This document shows positions 1 through 7,963 of a stretch of 22,321 nt of DNA, piece by piece. Location: the NCBI GenBank assembly GCA_964343195.1, contig CAYFIR010000109.1, positions 1 through 22,321 on the forward strand, read 5' to 3'. The notes below the pieces were generated by a model. It searched no databases. It saw only the letters and a program-made list of their open reading frames with translations, and was not told the origin of the DNA. This DNA is from CAYVAP01 sp964343195. Lineage in GTDB: Bacteria; Bacteroidota; Bacteroidia; J057. The position numbers and the translations under genes are program-made. Position 1 is the stretch's first letter, and each line of letters starts with the position of its first letter.

Positions 1-56
1 TATCCACCAAAAATCCTGCGTTTGACCTCGAAACACCAAAACCTAAACAGCCTCTT

Positions 57-266
57 AGGAACGCTCAAAAAATTAGTTCCGCTTTTGACTTGATTCCCGG
101 TGCTCGGGATCTGCGACTCCCTGCCCGCATACTGCGTCAGAGGCTCAGCTTTGGGGCCCTTGATCCCAAAGCTTCGCTAGTTGGCTCGCCAAACTCGGTT
201 TTTCTTCCTTGCCTGCGAACGAGATCTCGGCGCAAGAGGAGGAGATTATTTTTCTCGCGTTACTAA
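57..266. mobile_element. MITE-like element with TTAGGAACGC ends, long copy
   Basis: The left end reads TTAGGAACGCTCAAAAAAT. The right end reads ATTTTTCTCGCGTTACTAA, which is its inverted repeat with a few mismatches. The same left ~70 bp and right ~55 bp occur again at 7787-7909. This copy carries about 88 bp more in the middle (about 124-211), bordered by near-repeats CCTGCCCGCA and CCTTGCCTGCG; this suggests that the short copy lost the segment by recombination, or that this copy gained it. The extra segment is made of hairpins (147-155 with 165-173, and TTGGCTCGCCAA). There is no transposase and no convincing coding. I cannot define a target duplication. Confidence 0.6.
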
Positions 267-282
267 GTCGGAAGTGTATGTA

Positions 283-338
283 GGATATGAAGGAGGGTTA
301 CTGAATTGAAACTTCAAATCCTTCATACCCTCCATACC
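283..338. repeat. ~57-nt hairpin repeat, copy 1
   Basis: The segment starts GGATATGAAGGAGGG and ends TCCTTCATACCCTCCATACC, so its ends are complementary. Similar segments with GGTATG at the left and CATACC at the right occur at 392-450 and 6194-6248. A small internal stem (TTGAA-AC-TTCAA) lies in the middle. The segment is non-coding and lies 3' of the alpha-galactosidase-like gene. Confidence 0.45.
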
Positions 339-350
339 TATTCCCCGCTA

Positions 351-470
351 ACTTTTGTCTACTCGATTAAGCAGGTGGACAAAAGTTTTTAGGTATGCGG
401 AATAGGGAGTAAGGTATGAGGTGTTACTATTAAGCCTTACTCCGCATACCGCTTTTCTTTTGTCCACCTG
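351..470 (-). terminator. Long 3' hairpin region of the GH27 gene, with competing stems
   Basis: CAGGTGGACAAAAG (372-385) pairs perfectly over 14 bp with CTTTTGTCCACCTG (457-470), which lies 8 nt beyond the stop codon of the minus-strand GH27 gene. Nested inside is the second ~57-nt hairpin repeat (392-450): GGTATGCGG pairs with CCGCATACC (442-450) and GTAAGG (409-414) with CCTTAC (435-440). A third arm, ACTTTTGTC (351-359), can instead pair with GACAAAAGT (378-386), so two stems exclude each other. A role in ending or protecting the mRNA 3' end is inferred. There is no long U tract. Confidence 0.45.
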
Positions 471-478
471 TTTAGGGC

Positions 479-3055
479 TTAATGCTTAATGATCACCCGC
501 TTTGCCAGCACTTCTTCCTTGTTCGACATCTGGAGGAAGTAAACCCCTGATGCCAAAGCTGATACATTCAGCTCGGTTGCGGTATCGGACTGAATTTCCT
601 CTTGCATGACCACGCGACCGCTTACATCGAGTACGGTAACAGTCGAAAGTCCGTGATACTGCTCTGAGGCATAGTTGATGCGTAGGATGTCATCGGCTGG
701 AACGGGCCATACGGACAGCGTAGATTCTGGTAACTCCTTGACACCGTTGATCACCTGGGTAGAAAGTTGGTACAGGCCGGCTCCGTGGGTGGCAATGGAA
801 GGAGCAAACTCGCTCCCTGAGAAAACCCCGAGGTCCTCCAGTTTCCACAGATCCCGAATGTAGCAGCTATCGGCAAATCCTAGCTCTGTCAGGTCCACCG
901 GAATGCTGACGCTATCAAGGAACTCGTAGGGATCTACGGTATATACCTGAAATTCCATGGTAACGCCTTCGGGGGCATTCTGGACTTCGCTGTCATATCC
1001 GCAGAATGACTTGAAGGTCGTGTAGCCAGTAGGCAGGTCAAATTCGATCACCGAATATGCATTGACACCATAGCCATTGGCATAGGTCTGACCATTGACA
1101 GTCAGGGGGTTGTTATCGAGACTGGTATTGATTTTAACCTGATCCCAGCCGCTGCTAGCGTTTACCCAGGTCAGAGTAGTCAGCAGAATAGAGTCTCCAT
1201 TTGCATCATAAATGGCAGGGTTGATCCAGTCGCCGTGGTCGTAGGCGAAGTTGTCGGCTGCATCGGTTACGACGAGGTAGAGCTTTTCTGCTCCGGTAAT
1301 ATCGGCCTCCAGGTGAACGCCTTCCTGCTGAAAGGAACGGCTGATACGGCCTGAGCTTGCGATGGCATTGGCGACGTTCACATCACGGGTGGTGGGGTCT
1401 ACGGTGGCAATCATAAACTCGACGGTAGAACCACAACCCTGGCTGGTACCACCGATGTCCAATCCACCAAATGTCTTGAAACCAACAGTGCTATCGGGAA
1501 TCGAATACAGGATCACAGAGCGTGAGTGGACCCCAAGCCCAACGGGAAAGATCGTGCCTTTGACATTCAGTTGGCCACCAGAGACACTGGCATTTTCCTG
1601 CACATTGTTCCAGCCTGATGTGGCAAATTCCCAGTCGAGGTCCAGCAGGCTGATGGAGTCGCCATTGCTGAGGTAAATTTTGGGATCAATCCAGTCGGCG
1701 TGGTCGCAGTTGAAGTTGTCACCACCATCGCTCACTACAAGGTATAGCGATGTGCTTCCCTCAGGAATCTGAACGTCTATGTCCACGCCATAATCATCGG
1801 TCAGTGTCGAGATCGTACCGCTGCGATACAACAGGTCCTCAGCCCGCACGAATTCATCCCCTCCATTATTGAACAAGGCCAGGTATTTGTCCCCGGTATT
1901 GGGATCTGCGGCAGTCCATCCGATCATGCCATCTTCATTGAACCACTCCTGATTGTTGACTGAGTTGCGGTGAACCATCAGGACGTCCGGATTGGTCAGC
2001 AGAGAGTTGGTAAAGGTGTCATTGTCAGGCAGGTGGCCACCAAACATCAGGGGTGATTTGAACATGGTCCAAAGCGTCATCATGGTATATTGTTCATCCT
2101 CGGTAAACTGGGTGTAGCGATCGGCACCCCGCTCACCACGGATGGCGATGTGTCCCATAGGCAGCATGTCTGCATCGGGCCACGCTCCTGGAGAAATGTA
2201 AGGTGCCCACTCAGCGCATTTCCCAAACTGGTAGTTCAATTGGCTCCAGTTGTCCCAGAAGTCATCGACGGTACGCCACATGTTAGCATTGTTTTTCGCA
2301 TGCGCGTGCTGGTCCAGTGGAGTAGCACCAGGAGACATGCTCAGCACCATGGGGCGCCCGGTCTGATCGATGGCATTGCGGATCATTTCGATTTCCGCGG
2401 AATGATAAGGGCGCGACAGGTCGTCCACTTTGATGAAATCCACTCCCCAGGAGGCATACATGTCCATGATGGAATTGTAGTATTCCTGAGCACCATCTTT
2501 ACTGGCATCAACTGTCCAGTTGTCCTGGAGCCAGGTACACTCCGAAGCAGTAGAGTAAATGTCAGCGGCAGTCTTGGATTCGTAGCCTTTGATGGGAAGG
2601 CTATTGGTAACGGCTTCCTTGGGTACGCCGCGCATGATGTGAATCCCGAATTTCAGGCCCAGGCTGTGCACATAATCAGCCAGTGGCTGGAATCCATTGG
2701 CTCCCACAGAAGATGGAAAGCGGGTGGGAGAAGGGATGTAGCGACCAAAGCTGTCCACGACGAAGGTAGACTGGTTGTAAGCGTTATAGTGTCCGGTAGT
2801 CTGGTTATCGACATACCAGCGGATATCGACTACGATATATTCCCAACCAAAATCCTTGAGATTGGCGGCCATGTAGTCAGCGTTTGCCTTGACTTCGCTT
2901 TCAACGACGGAGGGACCAAAGCAGTCCCAGCTATTCCAGCCCATGGGCGGAGTCAGCGCCCAGGTACGAAAAGTCGTATCGCTTTGGGCCTGGGTATAGT
3001 GCCATCCCGATGCGACCATCAGTAGAATCAGTAAGGGGAGAAGTCCTTTTTTCAT
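479..3055 (-). CDS. Secreted GH27 alpha-galactosidase-like enzyme with NPCBM modules and T9SS sorting domain
   Basis: This protein (858 aa) should hydrolyse terminal alpha-galactosides, or related alpha/beta-linked sugars used by some GH27 members, outside the cell. A signal peptide (about 1-23, ending TQAQ) is followed by a GH27 TIM barrel starting at PPMGWNSWDCFG (36-47). The nucleophile is probably D211 (FIKVDDL) and the acid/base D265 (WRTVDDFWDNW), by alignment to D170 and D231 of human alpha-galactosidase A. The C-terminal GH27 beta-sandwich appears split: YLALFNN (391-397) and the typical closing part VDLTELGF...RDLWKLEDLG...THGAGLYQL (720-764) are separated by about 300 residues of NPCBM-type sequence, with signatures DNFNCDHADWIDP and DNFAYDHGDWINP. 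The T9SS sorting domain spans about 783-858 and ends KRVIIKH. Family identity is firm; the exact substrate is unknown. Confidence 0.93.
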   Translation of the reverse strand: MKKGLLPLLILLMVASGWHYTQAQSDTTFRTWALTPPMGWNSWDCFGPSVVESEVKANADYMAANLKDFGWEYIVVDIRWYVDNQTTGHYNAYNQSTFVVDSFGRYIPSPTRFPSSVGANGFQPLADYVHSLGLKFGIHIMRGVPKEAVTNSLPIKGYESKTAADIYSTASECTWLQDNWTVDASKDGAQEYYNSIMDMYASWGVDFIKVDDLSRPYHSAEIEMIRNAIDQTGRPMVLSMSPGATPLDQHAHAKNNANMWRTVDDFWDNWSQLNYQFGKCAEWAPYISPGAWPDADMLPMGHIAIRGERGADRYTQFTEDEQYTMMTLWTMFKSPLMFGGHLPDNDTFTNSLLTNPDVLMVHRNSVNNQEWFNEDGMIGWTAADPNTGDKYLALFNNGGDEFVRAEDLLYRSGTISTLTDDYGVDIDVQIPEGSTSLYLVVSDGGDNFNCDHADWIDPKIYLSNGDSISLLDLDWEFATSGWNNVQENASVSGGQLNVKGTIFPVGLGVHSRSVILYSIPDSTVGFKTFGGLDIGGTSQGCGSTVEFMIATVDPTTRDVNVANAIASSGRISRSFQQEGVHLEADITGAEKLYLVVTDAADNFAYDHGDWINPAIYDANGDSILLTTLTWVNASSGWDQVKINTSLDNNPLTVNGQTYANGYGVNAYSVIEFDLPTGYTTFKSFCGYDSEVQNAPEGVTMEFQVYTVDPYEFLDSVSIPVDLTELGFADSCYIRDLWKLEDLGVFSGSEFAPSIATHGAGLYQLSTQVINGVKELPESTLSVWPVPADDILRINYASEQYHGLSTVTVLDVSGRVVMQEEIQSDTATELNVSALASGVYFLQMSNKEEVLAKRVIIKH

Positions 3056-3311
3056 AATAGTAGTTGTTTGGGGCTTCCCGGATTGTGGTTATGGGTAAGG
3101 ATGCCCTGCAGTTTTGAAAAATGAATTCGGGCGAATAGGAGAAGCCTGTTTTCTCCTTTTCCCAAAACCAAGGACGGCAACCCAGGAGAAAGAATAGAGG
3201 CTGACATTCTTCAAATTGGGGGCTAAAAGTTGCCATTGTTGGGTACTTCTTGGTCCAAATATCCCCTCAGAGTGGTATTCTTGCCTGTTCGCAATAAATT
3301 CTCCGAATAGG

Positions 3312-3347
3312 AAAAGAGGCTGTCTCAATAACGAGACAGCCTCTTTT
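3312..3347. terminator. Bidirectional rho-independent terminator
   Basis: AAAAGAGGCTGTCTC (3312-3326) pairs perfectly over 15 bp with GAGACAGCCTCTTTT (3333-3347) around a 6-nt loop, and both arms carry A/T tails. It sits about 30 nt past the stop of the minus-strand glycosidase that ends at 3379, which it most likely terminates. The rest of the 323-nt gap between the two glycosidase genes (3056-3378) shows nothing else I can support. Confidence 0.85.
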
Positions 3348-3378
3348 CCTGTACTTGCTTTCTCCCGAAATCTCTCCC

Positions 3379-6132
3379 CTAGTGCTTGATGATCAGCTTT
3401 TTAGTGGTGGTCGCACTCCCTCTGGTAACTTTGAGGAAGTAAACCCCGGATGGCAGGGTCGAAACATTCAGCGTCGCTTCCTGACTGGTGGGAAAGTGAG
3501 TATCCATTACCACACGGCCACTCAGGTCGAGTATGCTAACGGAGGCAGAGGGGAAGGAACTGGCATCGCCCAAAGTCAGGTGTAGCATCTCATCCGCTGG
3601 GACTGGCCAAACAGCTACTTCACTTCCAAACATATCGTCCACGTTGGTTGCGTGCTCCCCTTCAGACAGCAGGGCGACATCGCTGGAGTCCATGGCGTAG
3701 TTGTACACCCGGAAGTCATCGAAATAGCCTTTGAACAGTGGATCATCAGAATGGCTGCGGCCAATGAAGTTCAACAGAGGCTTGATGTCCATAGGGCTCA
3801 GCGTTACGCTGGCTTCTCCGTCCAGTTCTCCATTGAGGTAAATGCGTGCTCCGGTGGAGTCGAGCGTAAGGGCCACGTGAGCCCACTGGTTGAATGGCAA
3901 AATAGATCCGGCAATGCTCTCTTCGGTTCCATCCTGCTCGATGGCAAAATCCAGACTGGCGGTCAGGTACATCCGCTCGTTTTCGTTGTTGCCAAAGTCA
4001 AATATGCGCTGCGTCGCACGCCCTCCCTGCCAGTACACCCAGGTAGCTACGGTGATTTCCTCTACATGGGGGAGATTGGCTGGCAGTTGGATGAAAGAAG
4101 AGGTGCCGTCCAGGACGATGGCTTCTTCACCCGGTTGTCCATAGTATGAGATGGTGCCAGCAGTAGCACTGTGGTTCAGATGCGGCGAACTGTCCAGCGT
4201 GTTGCCGTTGTATTCAAGCTGAGCGATCAGGTCGTCTCCACCAGTGGCAGCAGCAGAAACCTCGTTGGAATAGCCCGAGCGATTGAGTGAGCTATCGACT
4301 GCTTTAATGGCGTAGAAATAAGGGCCGCCATTGATGGCAGTATTGTCCACAAAGGAAGTGGCAGCCACGTTTCGGGCAATGGTGTTATAGGCTCCTCCGG
4401 CAGAGTCGGCCCGGAAAATGGTGTAACCCGCTACGTCAGCGTTAGGGCTGGCTGTCCAGTCCAGACGGACAGAAGCGGTCTGAGCGGTAGCCATCAGGTT
4501 GCTTGCTTCGGCAGGTGCATCAAATTCTATGGCGGCTCCGACAGGAACAAACCGCCATTGCTGGCTCAGGCTGTCGCGCTTTTCCCACTGAATCACATTT
4601 CCTGTGCTGGCAAGATCGATGCAATAGGAGCTTTCGCGGCTGCGAATGTAGAACCAGCCGTCTCCGGCATATTCGAGGTACCATTGCTGGTTGCCACCAT
4701 TGCCATTTGCCCACTGGTGGATATTGGCCCCATTGTCCAGGGAGAAGTTATTCAGGTCCAGGGACTTGGTCGCATTGGAGGCGGGTTGAATGCGGAAGTA
4801 GCTGAAGTCGCCTCCGATAGTGGCCGGAACTGGCTCGACGTCCCACTGCTGCTTGGTGGTGCCAGCATAATCTCCTGTGAATACATTGGCCCCATTCTGA
4901 CCGGCATTTCCCAGCACCTGCATGATCTTTCCTGTAGCGCGATTGACCAGCACATAACGTCCGTCGATAACGGGCTGAATGTCCTCGCCCCAGGTTACAT
5001 TGATGACGCACTCGGCATTGGTCTGGCCCTGCTGATAGCCAGTACCTCCTGGCATTTCCACTACATACTCGTGGTAGGGGCCATATCCGTCGTAGTATAC
5101 GACCTGTTCCTTGGAGACGAAGCTGTAGGTCGTAGTAGCTGCCTGTCGTTCTGAGGTGCCACCAAAAGCCTGAATCTTTCCGTCAAGTGTGCGATAAACC
5201 GAAGCCGCAGTCCAGTTGGGGCGGTGCTCGGCATAGGCGAGTCTCCTGCCATCGCTTGCCTTGACAAATTCTCCACGTGCCAGTTCTGCGGTTCCCCACC
5301 AGATGCCGGTCTGCATGCCGTACTCCGCACCGACCATGCACTCCATTACATTGTGCAATTCATCATTGGTGGCATGGTCTCCATTGGCACGCACAGCCTG
5401 AAAAAATGCAGCATAGTTGTCAAAGTTTCCCGCCAGTTGATGGGTATTACCTTCGTCCAGACGGTCTTTCAAAAAGTCATACCAGGGAAATGCCTCGTCG
5501 CAATTGAGGGTGTTCCCTCCAGAAATGCGGATGCTGTCAAAAAAGGAATTGTTTCGCAGCTCGCCACAGATGGCGTAAAAATCGTTAATCGTTCCCTGGC
5601 CTGTCGCCGAATAATCAGGTTCGTTGAAGGGAGAAACGGTAATGATCTCGCGGCCAGAGTCCTGGTGTATCCTGGCCGTAACCTCGATCAGTTCGGCCCA
5701 GTTGGCGGCATTTCCCTGAAAATAGGGATCTACACTGGGGTGGTCGCTGTTGAGAACGACCTTTGTCTCGGGGGCAAGCCAGGTATTGATGATGCCGATT
5801 CGTTGGTTGAGTCTGCCAAGCTCTACTGCCTGTAGCTCCCCATTTACCAGGGCTGCAGTAGGAGTGAATGAGGAGCGAATGACATCCACGCGATCTGCTC
5901 CCATGAAGCCTACTCCACGGCGGACATTTGCTTCGCTCAACCAGGCGAGATCCAGGCCCCAGGTGATGGGCAGGTATTCTCCGCTGTCAGAAAGGCTGTA
6001 GGGAACCAGTCGATCTGGTATAGGCTGGGCTACGAGGTGGTCACTGGTGCTGCCGATCTGAGCCATTCCCTGAGATATGCCCAGGAGGAATACCAAAATG
6101 GCGAGTATGGGATAATGTCCTTTTTTCATCAT
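3379..6132 (-). CDS. Secreted clan GH-A-like glycosidase with ricin-lectin, Fn3, LamG and T9SS domains
   Basis: This is a 917-aa modular secreted enzyme. Order: signal peptide (1-25, ending GMAQ); a TIM-barrel-like catalytic region (about 40-380); a ricin-type beta-trefoil with three QQW repeats at 428-430, 482-484 and 524-526 (about 388-530); a fibronectin type III domain (about 540-628); a LamG/concanavalin-like jelly roll (about 633-815); and a T9SS sorting domain (about 838-917, ending KKLIIKH). ITVSPFNEPDYS contains N170-E171-P172, the usual acid/base site at the end of strand 4 in clan GH-A. A nucleophile could be E264 (NVMECMVGAEYG), which is less certain. I cannot assign the family; GH30-, GH39- or GH5-like relatives are possible. 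The product is likely surface-bound or released and acts on a polysaccharide. The first two codons are both ATG, so the start may be one codon later. Confidence 0.88.
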   Translation of the reverse strand: MMKKGHYPILAILVFLLGISQGMAQIGSTSDHLVAQPIPDRLVPYSLSDSGEYLPITWGLDLAWLSEANVRRGVGFMGADRVDVIRSSFTPTAALVNGELQAVELGRLNQRIGIINTWLAPETKVVLNSDHPSVDPYFQGNAANWAELIEVTARIHQDSGREIITVSPFNEPDYSATGQGTINDFYAICGELRNNSFFDSIRISGGNTLNCDEAFPWYDFLKDRLDEGNTHQLAGNFDNYAAFFQAVRANGDHATNDELHNVMECMVGAEYGMQTGIWWGTAELARGEFVKASDGRRLAYAEHRPNWTAASVYRTLDGKIQAFGGTSERQAATTTYSFVSKEQVVYYDGYGPYHEYVVEMPGGTGYQQGQTNAECVINVTWGEDIQPVIDGRYVLVNRATGKIMQVLGNAGQNGANVFTGDYAGTTKQQWDVEPVPATIGGDFSYFRIQPASNATKSLDLNNFSLDNGANIHQWANGNGGNQQWYLEYAGDGWFYIRSRESSYCIDLASTGNVIQWEKRDSLSQQWRFVPVGAAIEFDAPAEASNLMATAQTASVRLDWTASPNADVAGYTIFRADSAGGAYNTIARNVAATSFVDNTAINGGPYFYAIKAVDSSLNRSGYSNEVSAAATGGDDLIAQLEYNGNTLDSSPHLNHSATAGTISYYGQPGEEAIVLDGTSSFIQLPANLPHVEEITVATWVYWQGGRATQRIFDFGNNENERMYLTASLDFAIEQDGTEESIAGSILPFNQWAHVALTLDSTGARIYLNGELDGEASVTLSPMDIKPLLNFIGRSHSDDPLFKGYFDDFRVYNYAMDSSDVALLSEGEHATNVDDMFGSEVAVWPVPADEMLHLTLGDASSFPSASVSILDLSGRVVMDTHFPTSQEATLNVSTLPSGVYFLKVTRGSATTTKKLIIKH

Positions 6133-6193
6133 GTCTGAGTTAGTTGAGTTTGGTTTTCGGAAAAGGGGTAATTGGAATGGGGGATAATGGTTA

Positions 6194-6248
6194 GGTATGA
6201 AGGAAACTTACTTCGACCAAATCTTATCTCCTTCATCGCCTCCATACC
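6194..6248. repeat. ~57-nt hairpin repeat, copy 3
   Basis: GGTATGAAGGA at the left (6194-6204) is complementary to TCCTTCATCGCCTCCATACC near the right end. It resembles 283-338 and, at its ends, 392-450. It lies 61 nt upstream of the minus-strand glycosidase start, so it is probably in or near its promoter or leader. Confidence 0.4.
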
Positions 6249-6389
6249 ATTTCTACGACCATCTGTCTCCCTCATTGATAACCCCAAGTTCCGGGTTTTG
6301 AGCTCCAATAAAGGGGGTAGATCTCATCAAAATGGGGGCTAGGAGTCATTTTTCTGAGGTAAAAAGAGCGAAATCCAGCGTTTTGTCAA

Positions 6390-6427
6390 TAAAAAATCCG
6401 GAAGGAATGGAGTATTCACTTCCGGAT
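6390..6427 (-). terminator. Rho-independent terminator (minus strand)
   Basis: ATCCGGAAG (6396-6404) pairs perfectly with CTTCCGGAT (6419-6427). Read on the minus strand the stem is followed by TTTTTTATT. It would end transcripts from the small secreted protein at 6846-7706, although 420 nt and a fold-back element lie between. It also isolates the downstream glycosidase gene. Confidence 0.65.
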
Positions 6428-6567
6428 GCTGGTTGATCAATGTGGGGGTAAGAATGCGGTATTCGGTGGGGACAAACGCCCGATAGGTATTTTTTGCACT
6501 TGAGCTTTTGGAATGAAGTTGTTGACCTATTCGAGTTGAGATAACAGCTTAATTGCCAGGATATTCA

Positions 6568-6605
6568 ACTTCGAACTTCTTCCACTAGTGGCAGAAGTTT
6601 GGAGT
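6568..6605. repeat. Imperfect hairpin around CCACTAGTGG
   Basis: ACTTCGAACTTCT (6568-6580) and AGAAGTTTGGAGT (6593-6605) pair at 11 of 13 positions around TCCACTAGTGGC, itself containing a 10-bp palindrome. There is no U tract. Its role is unknown. The rest of 6133-6683 holds no gene I can support. Confidence 0.45.
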
Positions 6606-6683
6606 CGCTGGTTCGGAGTTAAAAGTACTGCTGATCAGTGTTTTATACGGATTTCGAATAGGTAATTACTTAATTCTGCAGGC

Positions 6684-6850
6684 ACTAGTGCTTTGTCAAG
6701 TGAAAAATGATGGGTAGGCGGTAGCAGATTTTTTCGTAGATCAAGGCGAAAAATTCGAGCCTAGTGAACTAGGTGAGCGGTTTTTCAACGCAGAGATGCG
6801 GAAAAAGATGCAGCGATCACCCATCATTGGGGATTTGACAGAGCACTAGT
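6684..6850. mobile_element. 167-bp fold-back (MITE-like) element
   Basis: The ends are ACTAGTGCTTTGTCAA (left) and, as reverse complement of the right end, ACTAGTGCTCTGTCAA. After a short mismatched stretch both continue ATGATGGGT. Weaker complementarity goes on to the centre, where CTAG-TGAA-CTAG forms the loop, so the whole element folds into one long stem. There is no coding capacity, which fits a non-autonomous element. CTAG at each end may be the target duplication, as seen with several IS5-type elements (inference). Its right end overlaps the stop codon of the gene at 6846-7706. Confidence 0.7.
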
Positions 6851-7706
6851 AGCTAACCGCCACCTTCTTGGTCTGGTTGCCAGCCCGGACTACATACAGA
6901 CCCGGAGCCAGTTGATTTTCTGGAGAAATCTCTGCGCCATTCAGGTTGATGATCTGGAATTCCTTCACGCCTTCAACGGTGATAAATCCGTTGTTGACGG
7001 AAACCTCCATAGGATTCACAACTACATCGTTGACGGCGGTGTTACCCATGAGGGTCAGGGTAAAATTGTCCATCTTGAACCAGCCCCACCCGTCTGTGCC
7101 TGCATCGGGAAAGTTAAAACCGCTTGTTGACTGCGTGCCATTGGTCTTGATCCCAAAGTACAAGGTGCCATCAGTTACTTCGGTGGTAACCTCACAAAGC
7201 TGGAAGGGGCCATTCTCTGCACTGCTCACAGCATGGCCTGCGAAGGTCAGTGTCTCCCCCAGGGTATCAGTCAGGACAGCGAGGTTTTCAGTAGAGTAGT
7301 TTGCCTCTTCGCTGTACATCACGCTGTTGTTGTTGGCAAAAATCCGCTGGGTGGTTAGGCGCTCAGTTGCTGTTGCTCCGTTCACCCCTACAGAAAGCAG
7401 GGCGGTAACTTTGTAAGTACCATTGTCCAGGCCACTCAGGGTTTGCGTAATCGCCACATCACCAAACTCGGGGTTCCAAAGTCCGCAGATGTTGTCGCCA
7501 TCCTTGGTGGCATCTCCATCGGTATTGACCACATGCCAGGTATACGTATCACAGCCTCCCTCATAGGTCCAGCCTGTAGCCAGGTCATCAGCATTTTCTT
7601 CAAAGCTGGGATTGGCGATCAGGGAGGTCATGTCGGTTTGTGCTGACAATACTGAAGCACTCAGAATCAGAATGGACGCGATTAAGGTGTAGAAGTACTT
7701 TTGCAT
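6846..7706 (-). CDS. Small secreted putative carbohydrate-binding protein with short C-terminal sorting-like domain
   Basis: This is a 286-aa protein with a signal peptide (1-22, ending SVLSAQ). The region from about 28 to 222 starts SLIANPSFEENADDLATGW and ends DGWGWFKMDNFTLTL, the pattern of galactose-binding-like/CBM4_9-type beta-sandwich domains; this is a fold-level guess. Residues about 225-286 form a compact C-terminal domain (VNNGFITVEGVKEFQIINL...APGLYVVRAGNQTKKVAVSY) resembling a shortened T9SS sorting domain. It may bind glycans alongside the neighbouring glycosidases. The final codons are AGC TAC TAG, and the TAC-TAG lies in the terminal sequence of the fold-back element at 6684-6850. 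A remnant of a paralogous C-terminus lies just upstream (7964-8095). Confidence 0.82.
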   Translation of the reverse strand: MQKYFYTLIASILILSASVLSAQTDMTSLIANPSFEENADDLATGWTYEGGCDTYTWHVVNTDGDATKDGDNICGLWNPEFGDVAITQTLSGLDNGTYKVTALLSVGVNGATATERLTTQRIFANNNSVMYSEEANYSTENLAVLTDTLGETLTFAGHAVSSAENGPFQLCEVTTEVTDGTLYFGIKTNGTQSTSGFNFPDAGTDGWGWFKMDNFTLTLMGNTAVNDVVVNPMEVSVNNGFITVEGVKEFQIINLNGAEISPENQLAPGLYVVRAGNQTKKVAVSY

Positions 7707-7754
7707 AAAAGCAGGATTAAGAAGTTGATAAAGGAATTATGGAAAAGTTGAGCA

Positions 7755-7786
7755 AATAGCCCAAATCAGGCTTGGCTTGGGCTATT
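7755..7786. terminator. Hairpin in front of the small secreted protein gene
   Basis: AATAGCCCAA (7755-7764) pairs perfectly with TTGGGCTATT (7777-7786) around a 12-nt loop. It lies directly next to the MITE-like copy at 7787. It could be an old terminator of the decayed gene upstream on the minus strand, or part of the leader of the 286-aa protein. There is no strong U tract. Confidence 0.35.
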
Positions 7787-7909
7787 AAGGAACGCTCAAA
7801 AAATTAGTTCCGCTTTTGACTTGATTCCCGATGTTCGGGATCTGTGACTCCTTGCCTGCGAACAAGATCTCTTCGTAAAGTTGGGAAGTTATTTTTCTCG
7901 CGTTCCTAA
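7787..7909. mobile_element. MITE-like element with TTAGGAACGC ends, short copy
   Basis: The left end TTAAGGAACGCTCAAAAAAT and right end ATTTTTCTCGCGTTCCTAA form terminal inverted repeats. The left ~70 bp matches 57-124 almost exactly and the right part matches 211-266. An internal TCCCGA-TGT-TCGGGA hairpin is perfect here and slightly altered in the long copy. It lacks the ~88-bp central part of that copy. No coding capacity. Confidence 0.6.
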
Positions 7910-7963
7910 ATATCGAAATATTTCGTTTTGTTGTCGGGCTCTGGAAGGTGATTTTAGTCCATT

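Noticed and set aside
2090..3025. 311-codon open frame on the plus strand opposite the GH27 gene
   Set aside because: It is antisense to a firmly identified gene, its sequence has no recognisable domain, and it follows the codon structure of the opposite strand.
4558..5835. Long plus-strand open frames (198 and 203 codons) opposite the second glycosidase
   Set aside because: They are shadows of the minus-strand gene; no domain, start context or promoter supports them.
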